Source: Sipunculus nudus (Eukaryota; Annelida; Sipuncula; Golfingiida; Sipunculidae). From it: a DNA stretch of 64,000 nucleotides. The translations under genes and the position numbers were made by a program. The notes below the pieces were generated by a model. That model was given only the letters and a program-made list of their open reading frames with translations. It made no database searches and had not been told where the DNA came from. Within the stretch, counting starts at the first letter, position 1. Each line of letters starts with the position of its first letter. Shown piece after piece: positions 1 through 7,825 of this stretch. The stretch lies in contig JAPPUL010000069.1 of NCBI GenBank assembly GCA_026874595.1, positions 680,001 through 744,000 of the forward strand, read 5' to 3'.

Positions 1-1
1 T

Positions 2-250
2 TCTAAGATATTAGATATTGAAGAAGGCAGGTATAAGCTTGCTAAAGAGGCTATGCAGATAATAAATGACTTAAACGACGATAATCTGGATGGGTCTCCT
101 ATACTTGAGAATATTGGCAAACCTGCTATATATGCTATTTCTCATGTATTGACTGATAATAAGGTTAGTGATACCGAGAATACCGAGAATACCGAGAATG
201 AAAAGATTGTAAACATGGACTCTGATGACCAACAAGAACCCTTGTTTTAG
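2..250 (+). CDS. C-terminal end of an unidentified protein (5' truncated by window edge)
   Basis: The reading frame is open from base 2 and stops at TAG 248-250, giving 82 visible residues; the true start lies outside the window. The visible part has a helical stretch (GRYKLAKEAMQIINDL), then ILENIGKPAIYAISHVL, then a low-complexity tract of three T-E-N repeats encoded by a 9-bp tandem repeat. The last residues are DDQQEPLF. QEPLF at the extreme C-terminus fits the loose Q-x-x-L-F pattern of beta-clamp-binding peptides, so a replication or repair protein is possible, but that is inference from five residues. I do not recognise the family. Confidence 0.55.
   Translation, partial: SKILDIEEGRYKLAKEAMQIINDLNDDNLDGSPILENIGKPAIYAISHVLTDNKVSDTENTENTENEKIVNMDSDDQQEPLF
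171..197. repeat. 9-bp tandem repeat, 3 copies, in coding sequence
   Basis: The unit ATACCGAGA occurs three times head to tail inside the partial gene and encodes repeated T-E-N. Nine bases is a multiple of three, so copy changes would keep the reading frame. Confidence 0.9.
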
Positions 251-397
251 CCTTTGTCACCTCATATTTTAACTAAAACATCTTTTAGATCATCTTTTAT
301 AGCAATATATTATAGCAATATACATAGAAGGCAATTTAAGTTAGTACGCAAAACGTAGATGTTTACTCTTATAGGATTAGTATTTTAAAATAGGCAA

Positions 398-1528
398 ATG
401 AGAACAGCATTTTTTTTAGAAAGCTTACCCCCACAAATAGACGGGGTCAGCAGAACCTATAGGCATCTTGCAGACACTCTAATAGAACTTGAGCAAGATG
501 AAAAAAATAAAGACCTTAGCTTTATATATATATCTCCTTTTTCGCCCCCAAAAGAGTATATTTGGGCAGATCACGTAATAAATGTCTCCTGGATTCCCCT
601 TCCCAAGGGATATAGACTTGGGATTATTAAAAAAAGCAAGTTATATAAGATTTTAGATGATTTTAAACCCGATATAATATATTGTAGTAGTCCAAGCTAC
701 TTATCTTTTCTTGCTCTTTCATATGCAAAAGATAAGAATATTAAGAGTGTAATATATTTTCATACTAATTTTGTTTCATACTTAAAATATTATAAAATAA
801 AAGCTCTTGAAAAACTTGCTTGGAAATGTCTTGCATACTTTTATAAACGTTTTGACTTAATCCTTGCCCCCTCATCAAGTACCCTTAATCTTTTGAAGCA
901 ACACAATATTGAACATGTTAGAATTTGGCCTCATGGCGTTGATAGTACGCTGTTTAACCCTAAATTCAAAGATAGCAATTTCAAAAGAATTTACAACATA
1001 GACAAAGAGTGGCTTTTCTTATATGTAGGAAGATTAGAAAAAGAGAAAGATTTACTTGACATTGTAGAAGCAGATATCCTACTCAAGGCTGCAAAACTAT
1101 CGTATAAGATATTATTCGTTGGAGATGGTACTTATCGTAAAGAGCTTGAAAAACGTTTGCCTGATGCATTATTTCTTGGCTATAAAGAGAAGGAAGAATT
1201 ATCTTGTATCTACGCATCATGTGATATATTCCTATTACCCTCAACAACAGAGGTATACCCAAATGTAATACAAGAGGCATCTGCTTCGGGTATTCCTACC
1301 GTAGGAGTTTTTGCACTTTCTGCTGATTTAATTAAAGAGGGGTTTAATGGCATTCTGGCTCAACCAAATAATCCTAAAGACTTTACAGACAAAATTAAAA
1401 CTCTTTTACTTGACAAAGATTTAAGAACAAAGCTTAAAGAAAACGCAACAGCTTATGCCAAAGAAAGATCTTGGGATACTATTAACTTACAACTAGTCCA
1501 AATATACAAAGAGTTGCTTGCAGAATGA
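398..1528 (+). CDS. GT4-family glycosyltransferase
   Basis: Retaining GT-B glycosyltransferase of family GT4, expected to move a sugar from a nucleotide sugar to a lipid or glycan at the cytoplasmic face of the membrane. The 376 residues match a full-length member. The N-terminal domain opens with a glycine loop region (PPQIDGVSRT, about 11-20). The linker WPHGVD is at 177-182, YVGRLEKEKDL at 209-219 starts the nucleotide-sugar domain, and E285 and E293 form the E-x7-E motif followed by ASASGIP. No strong Shine-Dalgarno precedes the ATG. Sugar and acceptor cannot be told from sequence; related GT4 enzymes include mannosyl- and glucosyltransferases acting on diacylglycerol. Confidence 0.88.
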   Translation: MRTAFFLESLPPQIDGVSRTYRHLADTLIELEQDEKNKDLSFIYISPFSPPKEYIWADHVINVSWIPLPKGYRLGIIKKSKLYKILDDFKPDIIYCSSPSYLSFLALSYAKDKNIKSVIYFHTNFVSYLKYYKIKALEKLAWKCLAYFYKRFDLILAPSSSTLNLLKQHNIEHVRIWPHGVDSTLFNPKFKDSNFKRIYNIDKEWLFLYVGRLEKEKDLLDIVEADILLKAAKLSYKILFVGDGTYRKELEKRLPDALFLGYKEKEELSCIYASCDIFLLPSTTEVYPNVIQEASASGIPTVGVFALSADLIKEGFNGILAQPNNPKDFTDKIKTLLLDKDLRTKLKENATAYAKERSWDTINLQLVQIYKELLAE

Positions 1529-1605
1529 TATTGTCTTACAAGTTGGATTATCACATAAAATATTACTATTTTTATATTACTTTTTAGCTTTGAGGATATA
1601 GATAT

Positions 1606-1926
1606 ATGGATAATAAAAACTGTTTGTTTGAATTTAGCATGACCCCTTTGGATAAGGGAGAGAGTGTTAGTTCGTATGTTTGCGGCTCTCTTGACGTTAT
1701 AGACAAAAGCGGACTCGATTACAAAATAAACCCTATGGGCACCGTAATTGAAGGCTCTTGGGAGGAGTGTGTTGCTGTCCTTACAGATTGCTATTACAAA
1801 ATGAACGAATCTTGCAATAGAATAACTTGTTCTGTAAAGATAGACTATAGAACAAATAGCTCAAACAGACTCACTTCTAAAATAAAATCTGTTGAACAAA
1901 AGCTTAATAAAAAGCTAAAACAATAA
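1606..1926 (+). CDS. MTH1187/YkoF-type thiamine-binding protein
   Basis: Small 106-residue protein of the MTH1187 family (PF01910, Thiamine_BP). The family signature is clear: EFSMTPLDKGESVSSYV near 9-25, then IDKSGLDYKINPMGTVIEG near 32-50. Known members are ferredoxin-like folds that form tetramers and bind thiamine or a related small ligand in the cytoplasm. The gene follows the glycosyltransferase after 77 bases and could be cotranscribed with it. No riboswitch-like structure is visible in the short spacer. The physiological role of this family is not settled. Confidence 0.85.
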   Translation: MDNKNCLFEFSMTPLDKGESVSSYVCGSLDVIDKSGLDYKINPMGTVIEGSWEECVAVLTDCYYKMNESCNRITCSVKIDYRTNSSNRLTSKIKSVEQKLNKKLKQ

Positions 1927-1988
1927 ACCTGTTAAAAGCCTATAATGTTTTATACTTTAGTCTATCTTTAACTTACTCAAGTTCTAAT

Positions 1989-2180
1989 CTACTCTTTCCA
2001 ATGTATACACTCACCCGGACACTCATCTATTTCCTCCTGTATCGCCTCCTCACTTGCGCCGTTTGAATCTACTACATAAGCAAGTTCATCATCATCCATT
2101 TTAAATACTTCCGGAAGATTATCTGCACATTGACAGCAACTTGTACACTCATCTTGATCTACGTAAACTTCTTTTCCCAT
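1989..2180 (-). CDS. Small single-cluster ferredoxin
   Basis: A 63-residue acidic ferredoxin. Cysteines cluster in CTSCCQC near the N-terminus and in CPGECIHW near the C-terminus, the arrangement of a one-cluster [4Fe-4S] (or [3Fe-4S]) ferredoxin. EVFKMDDDELAYVVD between the clusters is typical of the Fer4_13 type. A good Shine-Dalgarno (AGGAG, 7 nt before ATG) fixes the start. It lies 129 bases downstream of rnfC on the same strand, so it may be the soluble partner of that Rnf subunit; this is inference from position. Confidence 0.88.
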   Translation of the reverse strand: MGKEVYVDQDECTSCCQCADNLPEVFKMDDDELAYVVDSNGASEEAIQEEIDECPGECIHWKE

Positions 2181-2309
2181 TTATATTCTCCTAAGCACTT
2201 TTATTTGTACTTCTTTTCTCGTTTTTAATATTATTTTAAATTATTCTAATTACTTTTAAAAAAGTCAATATATTCTCTACTTTAATTCTAAGATATTCCT
2301 AATCATAAT

Positions 2310-3656
2310 CTAGCCAAACGGTATTAAAGGTGCTTTATATGCTATATATTGAGATTCGCTTTTTAACATTATCTTACCCATACGGAAATACTGCACCAAC
2401 GGTATCTTTGAAGGACACACATAACTACAAGCCCCACACTCAATACAATCCAACAAACCCACCTTCTTTGCATTATCAAATAAATTAGCATGACAAAATT
2501 CCTTCATCGTACAAGGCATAAGATATACTGGACAAACCCTTATACATTCTCCACAACGTATACAAGGACCCTCTTCTCCTACTAAAGCCTCCTCCTCTGA
2601 TAACACCACTATCCCCGCACTCCCCTTAACTATAGGTATTTCTAAATCCTCTTGTGCATTCCCCATCATCGGACCTCCTACTATCACCTTCTTTGGCTCT
2701 TCTGTAAGTTCACACTCTTCCAATAAGTCCTTTATTGATGTTCCTATCCGTGTCTTATAATTACCCGGGCGCTTTACTATTTTTCCTGTAACCGTCACTA
2801 TCCTATCTATTAACGGCTTGTCATATGCTACCGCTTCGTATACTGAATATATTGTCCCTACATTTGAGACCACGCACCCTATATCAAAGGGTAATCCCCC
2901 ACTCGGTACCTCCTTGCCTGTTGCTGCTTGCACTAACTGTCTTTCTCCTCCTTGAGGATAGTTTACCTTAAGGGGTAGCACTTCTATACTAGGTTCATCA
3001 CGACAAATCTTATCCAACCCCTCTATTGCATCCCTTTTATTATTTTCTATCCCTATTATCGCTTTATCTATTCGTATCAATTTCAACAATATCTTTATCC
3101 CCTCCACCACCTCCTTTCCCTTCTCAAGCATTAAAGCATGATCGCATGTTAAATACGGTTCGCATTCTACTCCGTTTGCCAACAACAATCTTATATTCTT
3201 CTCCTTTGGCGGATCCACTTTAATATGAGTCGGGAATACTCCTCCTCCAAGACCCACTATCCCTGCATTTATTATCTTCTGTAATAGCTCTTCTCGCGTT
3301 AGCAAATTCCAATTGCATGTGCTTCCTATCTTCCCAACACCCCCTCCAAAAACTATTTTTACCATCTCCGAATAAAAACCACCCTCTACAAGCCCTTGTT
3401 CTAAAGAAACTACTTCCCCTTCTATTGAAGCATGGACTTTTGCTGAAAATGTACCTACCGACTCCCCTATTAAATCTCCTTCCTTTACTTTATCTCCAAC
3501 TGCAACGTTTGCCCTCGCTGATGCCCCTACATGTTGTCTTAAGGGTATTCTTACCTCTCGGGGCAAGTCTGCATTTACTATCTTTAATTTGTTTGTGTAA
3601 TGTTTATTCTCCGGAGGATGTACTCCTCCTCTTTTAAACCTGCTCATCTTTAACAT
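2310..3656 (-). CDS. rnfC: Electron transport complex subunit RnfC
   Basis: RnfC is the peripheral subunit of the Rnf ferredoxin:NAD+ oxidoreductase, carrying the NADH/FMN-binding domain and two [4Fe-4S] clusters. The 448 residues hold the N-terminal HPPENKHYTNK region, a barrel-sandwich hybrid domain (about 30-105), the Gly-rich nucleotide site GLGGGVFPTHIKV (135-147), CEPYLTCDH (165-173), and two cluster motifs, C365/C368/C371/C375 and C404/C407/C410/C414. No rnfD, G, E, A or B is adjacent; only a small ferredoxin follows. A second ATG three codons in is an alternative start. A stand-alone RnfC working with parts encoded elsewhere is the simplest reading. Confidence 0.93.
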   Translation of the reverse strand: MLKMSRFKRGGVHPPENKHYTNKLKIVNADLPREVRIPLRQHVGASARANVAVGDKVKEGDLIGESVGTFSAKVHASIEGEVVSLEQGLVEGGFYSEMVKIVFGGGVGKIGSTCNWNLLTREELLQKIINAGIVGLGGGVFPTHIKVDPPKEKNIRLLLANGVECEPYLTCDHALMLEKGKEVVEGIKILLKLIRIDKAIIGIENNKRDAIEGLDKICRDEPSIEVLPLKVNYPQGGERQLVQAATGKEVPSGGLPFDIGCVVSNVGTIYSVYEAVAYDKPLIDRIVTVTGKIVKRPGNYKTRIGTSIKDLLEECELTEEPKKVIVGGPMMGNAQEDLEIPIVKGSAGIVVLSEEEALVGEEGPCIRCGECIRVCPVYLMPCTMKEFCHANLFDNAKKVGLLDCIECGACSYVCPSKIPLVQYFRMGKIMLKSESQYIAYKAPLIPFG

Positions 3657-3804
3657 TTTTTTTTATTCCCTTGCCTTCTCGCTTTTATTAAAGCTTAATC
3701 TTAACAAATTTATGTAGTTACTATTTATCTTTTTTCCTTTTTTTACAAAAAATCACTGCGCTCCCTTTTTTTTACAATTCAATATGGCTTACAGCTAATT
3801 TACA

Positions 3805-4857
3805 TCACCACCCATCACTCCCTCGGTTTATTACCTTCGGTAATGCTTCTATATCTTCATTCGCTTTATAGCTCACGCTATTATATATATGATACGCAAG
3901 GCCCCCTACCATCGCTGCGTTATCTGTTGCATACTTCAAACTAGGAAATATCACTCGGCTACCCTTAAGTTCTTCTTTTACCACCTCCCGCAAGTAACTA
4001 TTACTTGCCACCCCTCCCGTTATTACCACCTCTTCTAATTTGTATTCCTTTTGGACTTTTCGTATCACATCAAGCAATATCTCAAATGATACCTTCTGAA
4101 AGCTAGATACTACATCTTCTACTTTGTACCCTGATTCACCTTCTTTCCCCTCACCTCCACCCTCACCGCCTCCTCTCAAAAACTTCTCCCTTTGATGGAT
4201 TACTGCGCTCTTTAATCCACTGTAACTTATTTTATAGCCACCCTCTGTACCTTTGAAAACAGGTTTCGGGAATTTATAACGATTCGAATCCCCTTCCTTT
4301 GACAATTTGTCTATTATTGGCCCTCCTGGATATCCTAGTTCGTAGTGTTTTGCTATCTTGTCAAATACTTCTCCTATCGCATCGTCTACTGTAGTGCACA
4401 ATATCTCATGCTCTGTGTAGGACTTTGAATAGTATAATAATGTATGGCCTCCTGATATCACTACACCAAGATTCGGAAAGCTTATCTCGTTTTCTAAATG
4501 TGGTGCGTAAAGGTGTGCTTCTAAATGATTTACTCCTATCAACGGACAGCTTAGTTCATAACTTATTGCCTTTGCCGTTTGTAACCCCACCAACAAAGAT
4601 CCTATTAACCCCGGCTTGTTTACTACTCCTATCCCTTCTATTTCATCATAACTAACTCCTCCCTCTTTAAATGTCTCCTCTAATACCAAGTTTATTACCT
4701 CAAGATGTTTCCTTGACGCAAGCTCCGGTACCACTCCTCCATATCTTGCATGATCTTTTATCTGGCTGTATACCACGTTCGATAGCACTTCTTTCCCATC
4801 CTTTACCAACGCACAGCCTGTCTCGTCGCAGGATGTTTCTATTCCTAATATCAACAT
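3805..4857 (-). CDS. tsaD: tRNA N6-adenosine threonylcarbamoyltransferase TsaD
   Basis: TsaD transfers the threonylcarbamoyl group from TC-AMP to A37 of ANN-decoding tRNAs, with TsaB and TsaE. The 350-residue protein starts with GIETSCDET and contains the metal-binding pair H111 and H115 (HLEAH), SGGHT near 135-139, YPGGP near 176-180, YSGLKSAV near 212-219 and ATDNAAMVG near 310-318. A low-complexity insertion rich in Gly and Glu (about 229-243) lies just after that SGLKSAV region and is not usual for the family; it is encoded by purine-rich sequence like other - strand genes here. The start ATG has AAAGG about 9 nt upstream. Confidence 0.95.
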   Translation of the reverse strand: MLILGIETSCDETGCALVKDGKEVLSNVVYSQIKDHARYGGVVPELASRKHLEVINLVLEETFKEGGVSYDEIEGIGVVNKPGLIGSLLVGLQTAKAISYELSCPLIGVNHLEAHLYAPHLENEISFPNLGVVISGGHTLLYYSKSYTEHEILCTTVDDAIGEVFDKIAKHYELGYPGGPIIDKLSKEGDSNRYKFPKPVFKGTEGGYKISYSGLKSAVIHQREKFLRGGGEGGGEGKEGESGYKVEDVVSSFQKVSFEILLDVIRKVQKEYKLEEVVITGGVASNSYLREVVKEELKGSRVIFPSLKYATDNAAMVGGLAYHIYNSVSYKANEDIEALPKVINRGSDGW

Positions 4858-5007
4858 TCTTTTTTGCCTTTATCCTCTCTTTATATCTATTTTTATATCT
4901 ATTTTTTTACCTTATATTCTTTTTTTTCGTCATTTTTTATATCTTATCTTTGTATTTAATAGTAGTATCTTTTACTCTTTTGGTAACATTATATTTGGTT
5001 TTTTCTT

Positions 5008-6006
5008 ATGAAGTCTGTTCTCCTTTCTGGGGCCTCCGGTTTTGTCGGGTACAATATTCTTCTTGCTCTTATAAAGCATAACTTCTGTGTCTTTGCTCTT
5101 ACTCGCTCTTATAATGCTAAGATTAAACTCGATTCTCAGTTTCATAATTACAACAACTTCTATTCTTTTATTGTCGATTGGCATGATGTTTCTACATTTG
5201 CTCATCTTGTTTCTTCTTCGGACTTTATCATTCATTGTGCTGGTTTGACTATGGCACGCTCTTATAATGAATTCTATGAGGGCAATGTCTTGCCTACTAA
5301 AGCTTTGCTTGAACTTGCTAAGCAGAATAATAACCGTCTTAGGCACTTTATCTTTATCTCAAGTCAAGCTGCTTCCGGACCTGCTGGCTCTAGCCAAAAT
5401 CCTATCTCCGAAGCTCACAACAATAAGCCCATCTCCGATTATGGCTTGTCGAAAAAACACGCTGAGGACCTTTGTAGTCTATACAAAAATTGCTTCCCTA
5501 TCTCTATCCTAAGACCTGCTGCTATATATGGACCGGCTGACACTCAGTTTTATTCTCTTTTTAAATTGACTAAGTTTAAACTTAATCTGCTTATCGCTCA
5601 GGGCAAAAATCTTTTGAATCTTATCTATATTAAGGACTTTGTTCAGGCTTTAATACTTACCATGAACTATTCCCCTACTTCAACTGGCCATTTTGAAGTC
5701 TTCTTCGTTACCGATGGTTATATCTACTCCTGGAAGGACATTTACGACACTGCTTCTAAAGTTTATAAAAGAAAAACTGTGTCTATCAATATCCCTGCTA
5801 CTCTCTTGAAACTCGTTGGCCGTGTTTGCGACTTTAGCCCTAAGCTTCTTTTAATTAATTCTACGAAAATACTTGAAATATTAGCCCCTTTTTGGCTTTG
5901 TTCTAATAACAAAATTACAGCCTTTTTAAACTTTAAACCCAAATACTCCGTTGAACAAGGATTTAAAGAAACATTAGATTGGTACCAAGTTAATAAATGG
6001 CTTTAG
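5008..6006 (+). CDS. NAD-dependent epimerase/dehydratase (extended SDR)
   Basis: Extended short-chain dehydrogenase/reductase of 332 residues. The Rossmann motif GASGFVG is at 8-14, the catalytic Tyr and Lys appear as YGLSKKHAE near 144-152, and SILRPAAIYGPAD follows, as in nucleotide-sugar epimerases and dehydratases. The C-terminal part is divergent, so the substrate is open (a nucleotide sugar, hydroxysteroid-like or dihydroflavonol-like substrate are all possible). The gene is convergent with neuB, whose stop lies 26 bases away. No Shine-Dalgarno is visible before the ATG, and codon use is rich in T and C, as in other + genes of this block. Confidence 0.85.
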   Translation: MKSVLLSGASGFVGYNILLALIKHNFCVFALTRSYNAKIKLDSQFHNYNNFYSFIVDWHDVSTFAHLVSSSDFIIHCAGLTMARSYNEFYEGNVLPTKALLELAKQNNNRLRHFIFISSQAASGPAGSSQNPISEAHNNKPISDYGLSKKHAEDLCSLYKNCFPISILRPAAIYGPADTQFYSLFKLTKFKLNLLIAQGKNLLNLIYIKDFVQALILTMNYSPTSTGHFEVFFVTDGYIYSWKDIYDTASKVYKRKTVSINIPATLLKLVGRVCDFSPKLLLINSTKILEILAPFWLCSNNKITAFLNFKPKYSVEQGFKETLDWYQVNKWL

Positions 6007-6032
6007 CTCCTGGCCCTTTAGCTTTTGGGCTT

Positions 6033-7097
6033 TTAAAAGAAATCTTCCCATAAAAGCAGACTGTCTTCTTTTATCTCTCGTTTCGACTTTTTGCCTACCA
6101 CTATATCTTTGAATTTATACGGTATCCCGTGTCCCGGACGCTTTAAACATAGCATATCATCAGATACCACGCTCCCTCGTTTTATCCTTTTTATACTCGT
6201 TAAACTACGTCGTGCCGTTTGTCTTACTTGCTTCTCTTCTTTCATCGCACGCTTTAGACCATCTCCTATCCCATCCTCAACTGCTCGTATCCCTTCTACC
6301 ATCCGCTTAAATCCATTTGCATCTAATGATAAATTGTGATCTGGGCCCTCCATCCTTCTATCTAAGGTGAAATGTTTCTCTATATATCTTGCTCCAAAGC
6401 CTATTGCCCCTATCGGAATCCATATGTCTTCACTATGATCTGAATAGCCCACCTCTATCTTAAATACCTTCTTAAGCGTTTGTATTGCTTCTAGGTTTAC
6501 ACGATTATAGGGTGTTGGATAAAGCGATACACAGTGTAGTAGCACTATCTGATCTCTTCTTAAATACTTCTCCAGGCAGGATAATCCCTCTTCTATTTCG
6601 TATATACTTGCCATCCCTGTCGACAATAGTACTTCTTTTCCCTTTTTTGATATATATTCTAGTAATGGATGGTTTGTTAGCTCGCTTGACGCTACTTTAT
6701 ATCTATTTACTCCAAGTTCTTCTAGCATATCTACATGATAGCTGTCAAAGGGACTTGACATGAATTCTATCCCTACTTCTTTACAATGTTTACTCAAAGC
6801 CTCATGAGATTTACGCGTAAGCTCATAGCTTTTCAATAGCTCGTATTGGCCTTTTGAGCCATGAGATACCAAATCCTTTGCTTTATACGATTGAAACTTT
6901 ATTATATCTGCTCCTGCCCGTTTGGCTTGCTCTACTAGCTTTAAACCTATTTCTAGTTTACCATTATGATTAAGTCCTGCTTCTGCTATTATTAATACCT
7001 TGTCTTTTCTATTTTTTCTACTACCTTCTCCTTTATCTACTCCTACATATACAGCCTCTGCATTATCTAGACCTTTTAATATTCCTTCATCCCTCAC
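6033..7097 (-). CDS. N-acetylneuraminate-type synthase (NeuB family)
   Basis: NeuB-family aldolase with a C-terminal SAF domain, condensing phosphoenolpyruvate with an N-acyl hexosamine to make a nonulosonic acid (sialic, legionaminic or pseudaminic; the type is not decidable here). Motifs: LIIAEAGLNHNG near 35-46, ADIIKFQSYKA, FMSSPFD, LLSTGM, YSDHS, EKHFTLD, and KRPGHGIP in the SAF domain. The only standard start in frame is GTG at 7097, which gives about 32 extra residues before the usual family start. That GTG lies inside a triple 16-bp repeat whose copies each carry AGGA about 9 nt before a GTG. Possible uses are flagellin or surface glycan modification. Confidence 0.88.
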   Translation of the reverse strand: MRDEGILKGLDNAEAVYVGVDKGEGSRKNRKDKVLIIAEAGLNHNGKLEIGLKLVEQAKRAGADIIKFQSYKAKDLVSHGSKGQYELLKSYELTRKSHEALSKHCKEVGIEFMSSPFDSYHVDMLEELGVNRYKVASSELTNHPLLEYISKKGKEVLLSTGMASIYEIEEGLSCLEKYLRRDQIVLLHCVSLYPTPYNRVNLEAIQTLKKVFKIEVGYSDHSEDIWIPIGAIGFGARYIEKHFTLDRRMEGPDHNLSLDANGFKRMVEGIRAVEDGIGDGLKRAMKEEKQVRQTARRSLTSIKRIKRGSVVSDDMLCLKRPGHGIPYKFKDIVVGKKSKREIKEDSLLLWEDFF

Positions 7098-7140
7098 TAG
7101 ACTTAATCCTCACTAGACTTAATCCTCACTAGACTTAATC
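7093..7140. repeat. 16-bp tandem repeat (3 copies) carrying the neuB start region
   Basis: The unit CTCACTAGACTTAATC is repeated three times without change. Read on the - strand each copy contains GTG, followed by AGGA, so the AGGA of one copy serves as the Shine-Dalgarno of the next GTG about 9 nt on. The copy nearest the gene supplies the neuB GTG. The other two GTG codons are in other frames and meet a stop within about nine codons. Because 16 is not a multiple of three, each copy shifts the frame. Confidence 0.9.
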
Positions 7141-7144
7141 CGCT

Positions 7145-7699
7145 TTATCTACTATAATAATAACTCTCATTAAGCAGTTTCGAGTACACTATCTTCCAAT
7201 TGTATTGCCATACTCCTACTCCCTTCTCTCGTACCTTTTTTAAATAATATACTACTTCCCGTACCTTTCTAACATCATCTTGACTTATTTGATCGCTATA
7301 TTTAAACTTAAATTTACAAAGCACTACTGCCTTCATACGCCATTTCGATAGCTCTATTGTCTCTATCTCATAACTCTTTAACCGCTCAAAGTATTTTTTA
7401 AGCCTTAGTGGCACCTTCCCTTTATTTAATCTTATTGCATCTACTATTGTCTTATATTCTTTGTACTCTTTCTCTGTTGTATACTTTAGTGCCTTTTTGA
7501 ACTTCTTTTGTCTTGAATATCTTACGAAGCTTTCTATTACTTTAGTTACTGCTTCTCGCTCCTTTTCACTCTTGCTCAAGAATATGCTTTTTTTACTTTT
7601 ATTTTTTATTACTTTACCGTATGTTATATTTTGTTCGATAATTGGCAATTGGAAGACTATTAATACTAAAAATACTAGGCCTTTTTTTTGTTTTCTCAT
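7145..7699 (-). CDS. Hypothetical secreted protein
   Basis: A 184-residue basic protein that I do not recognise. An N-terminal signal peptide is likely: MRKQKKG, then LVFLVLIVFQLPI. The mature part is Lys/Tyr-rich, predicted helical, with VVLCKFKFKYSDQ and WQYNWKIVYS stretches that resemble the end of an NTF2/SnoaL-like cone fold, but this is only an impression. AAAGG upstream of the ATG supports the start. It lies just upstream of neuB on the same strand, the spacer being about 47 bases and mostly the triple repeat. Confidence 0.6.
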   Translation of the reverse strand: MRKQKKGLVFLVLIVFQLPIIEQNITYGKVIKNKSKKSIFLSKSEKEREAVTKVIESFVRYSRQKKFKKALKYTTEKEYKEYKTIVDAIRLNKGKVPLRLKKYFERLKSYEIETIELSKWRMKAVVLCKFKFKYSDQISQDDVRKVREVVYYLKKVREKGVGVWQYNWKIVYSKLLNESYYYSR

Positions 7700-7825
7700 T
7701 GTTGATTTTCCTTTCCTTTTTCCGCTAGATTATACATTTGCGGCTTTATTGGGAAATCGGTATTATGGGCTTATATCTATCTGTATTTTTTTTACTTTTT
7801 TAAATTTTTATTCCGTATTTTAGAT

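Noticed and set aside
4260-4300. tRNA-like GATTCGAATCCCC string inside tsaD
   Set aside because: It resembles a T-loop but falls in a conserved coding region and has no acceptor or anticodon stem around it.
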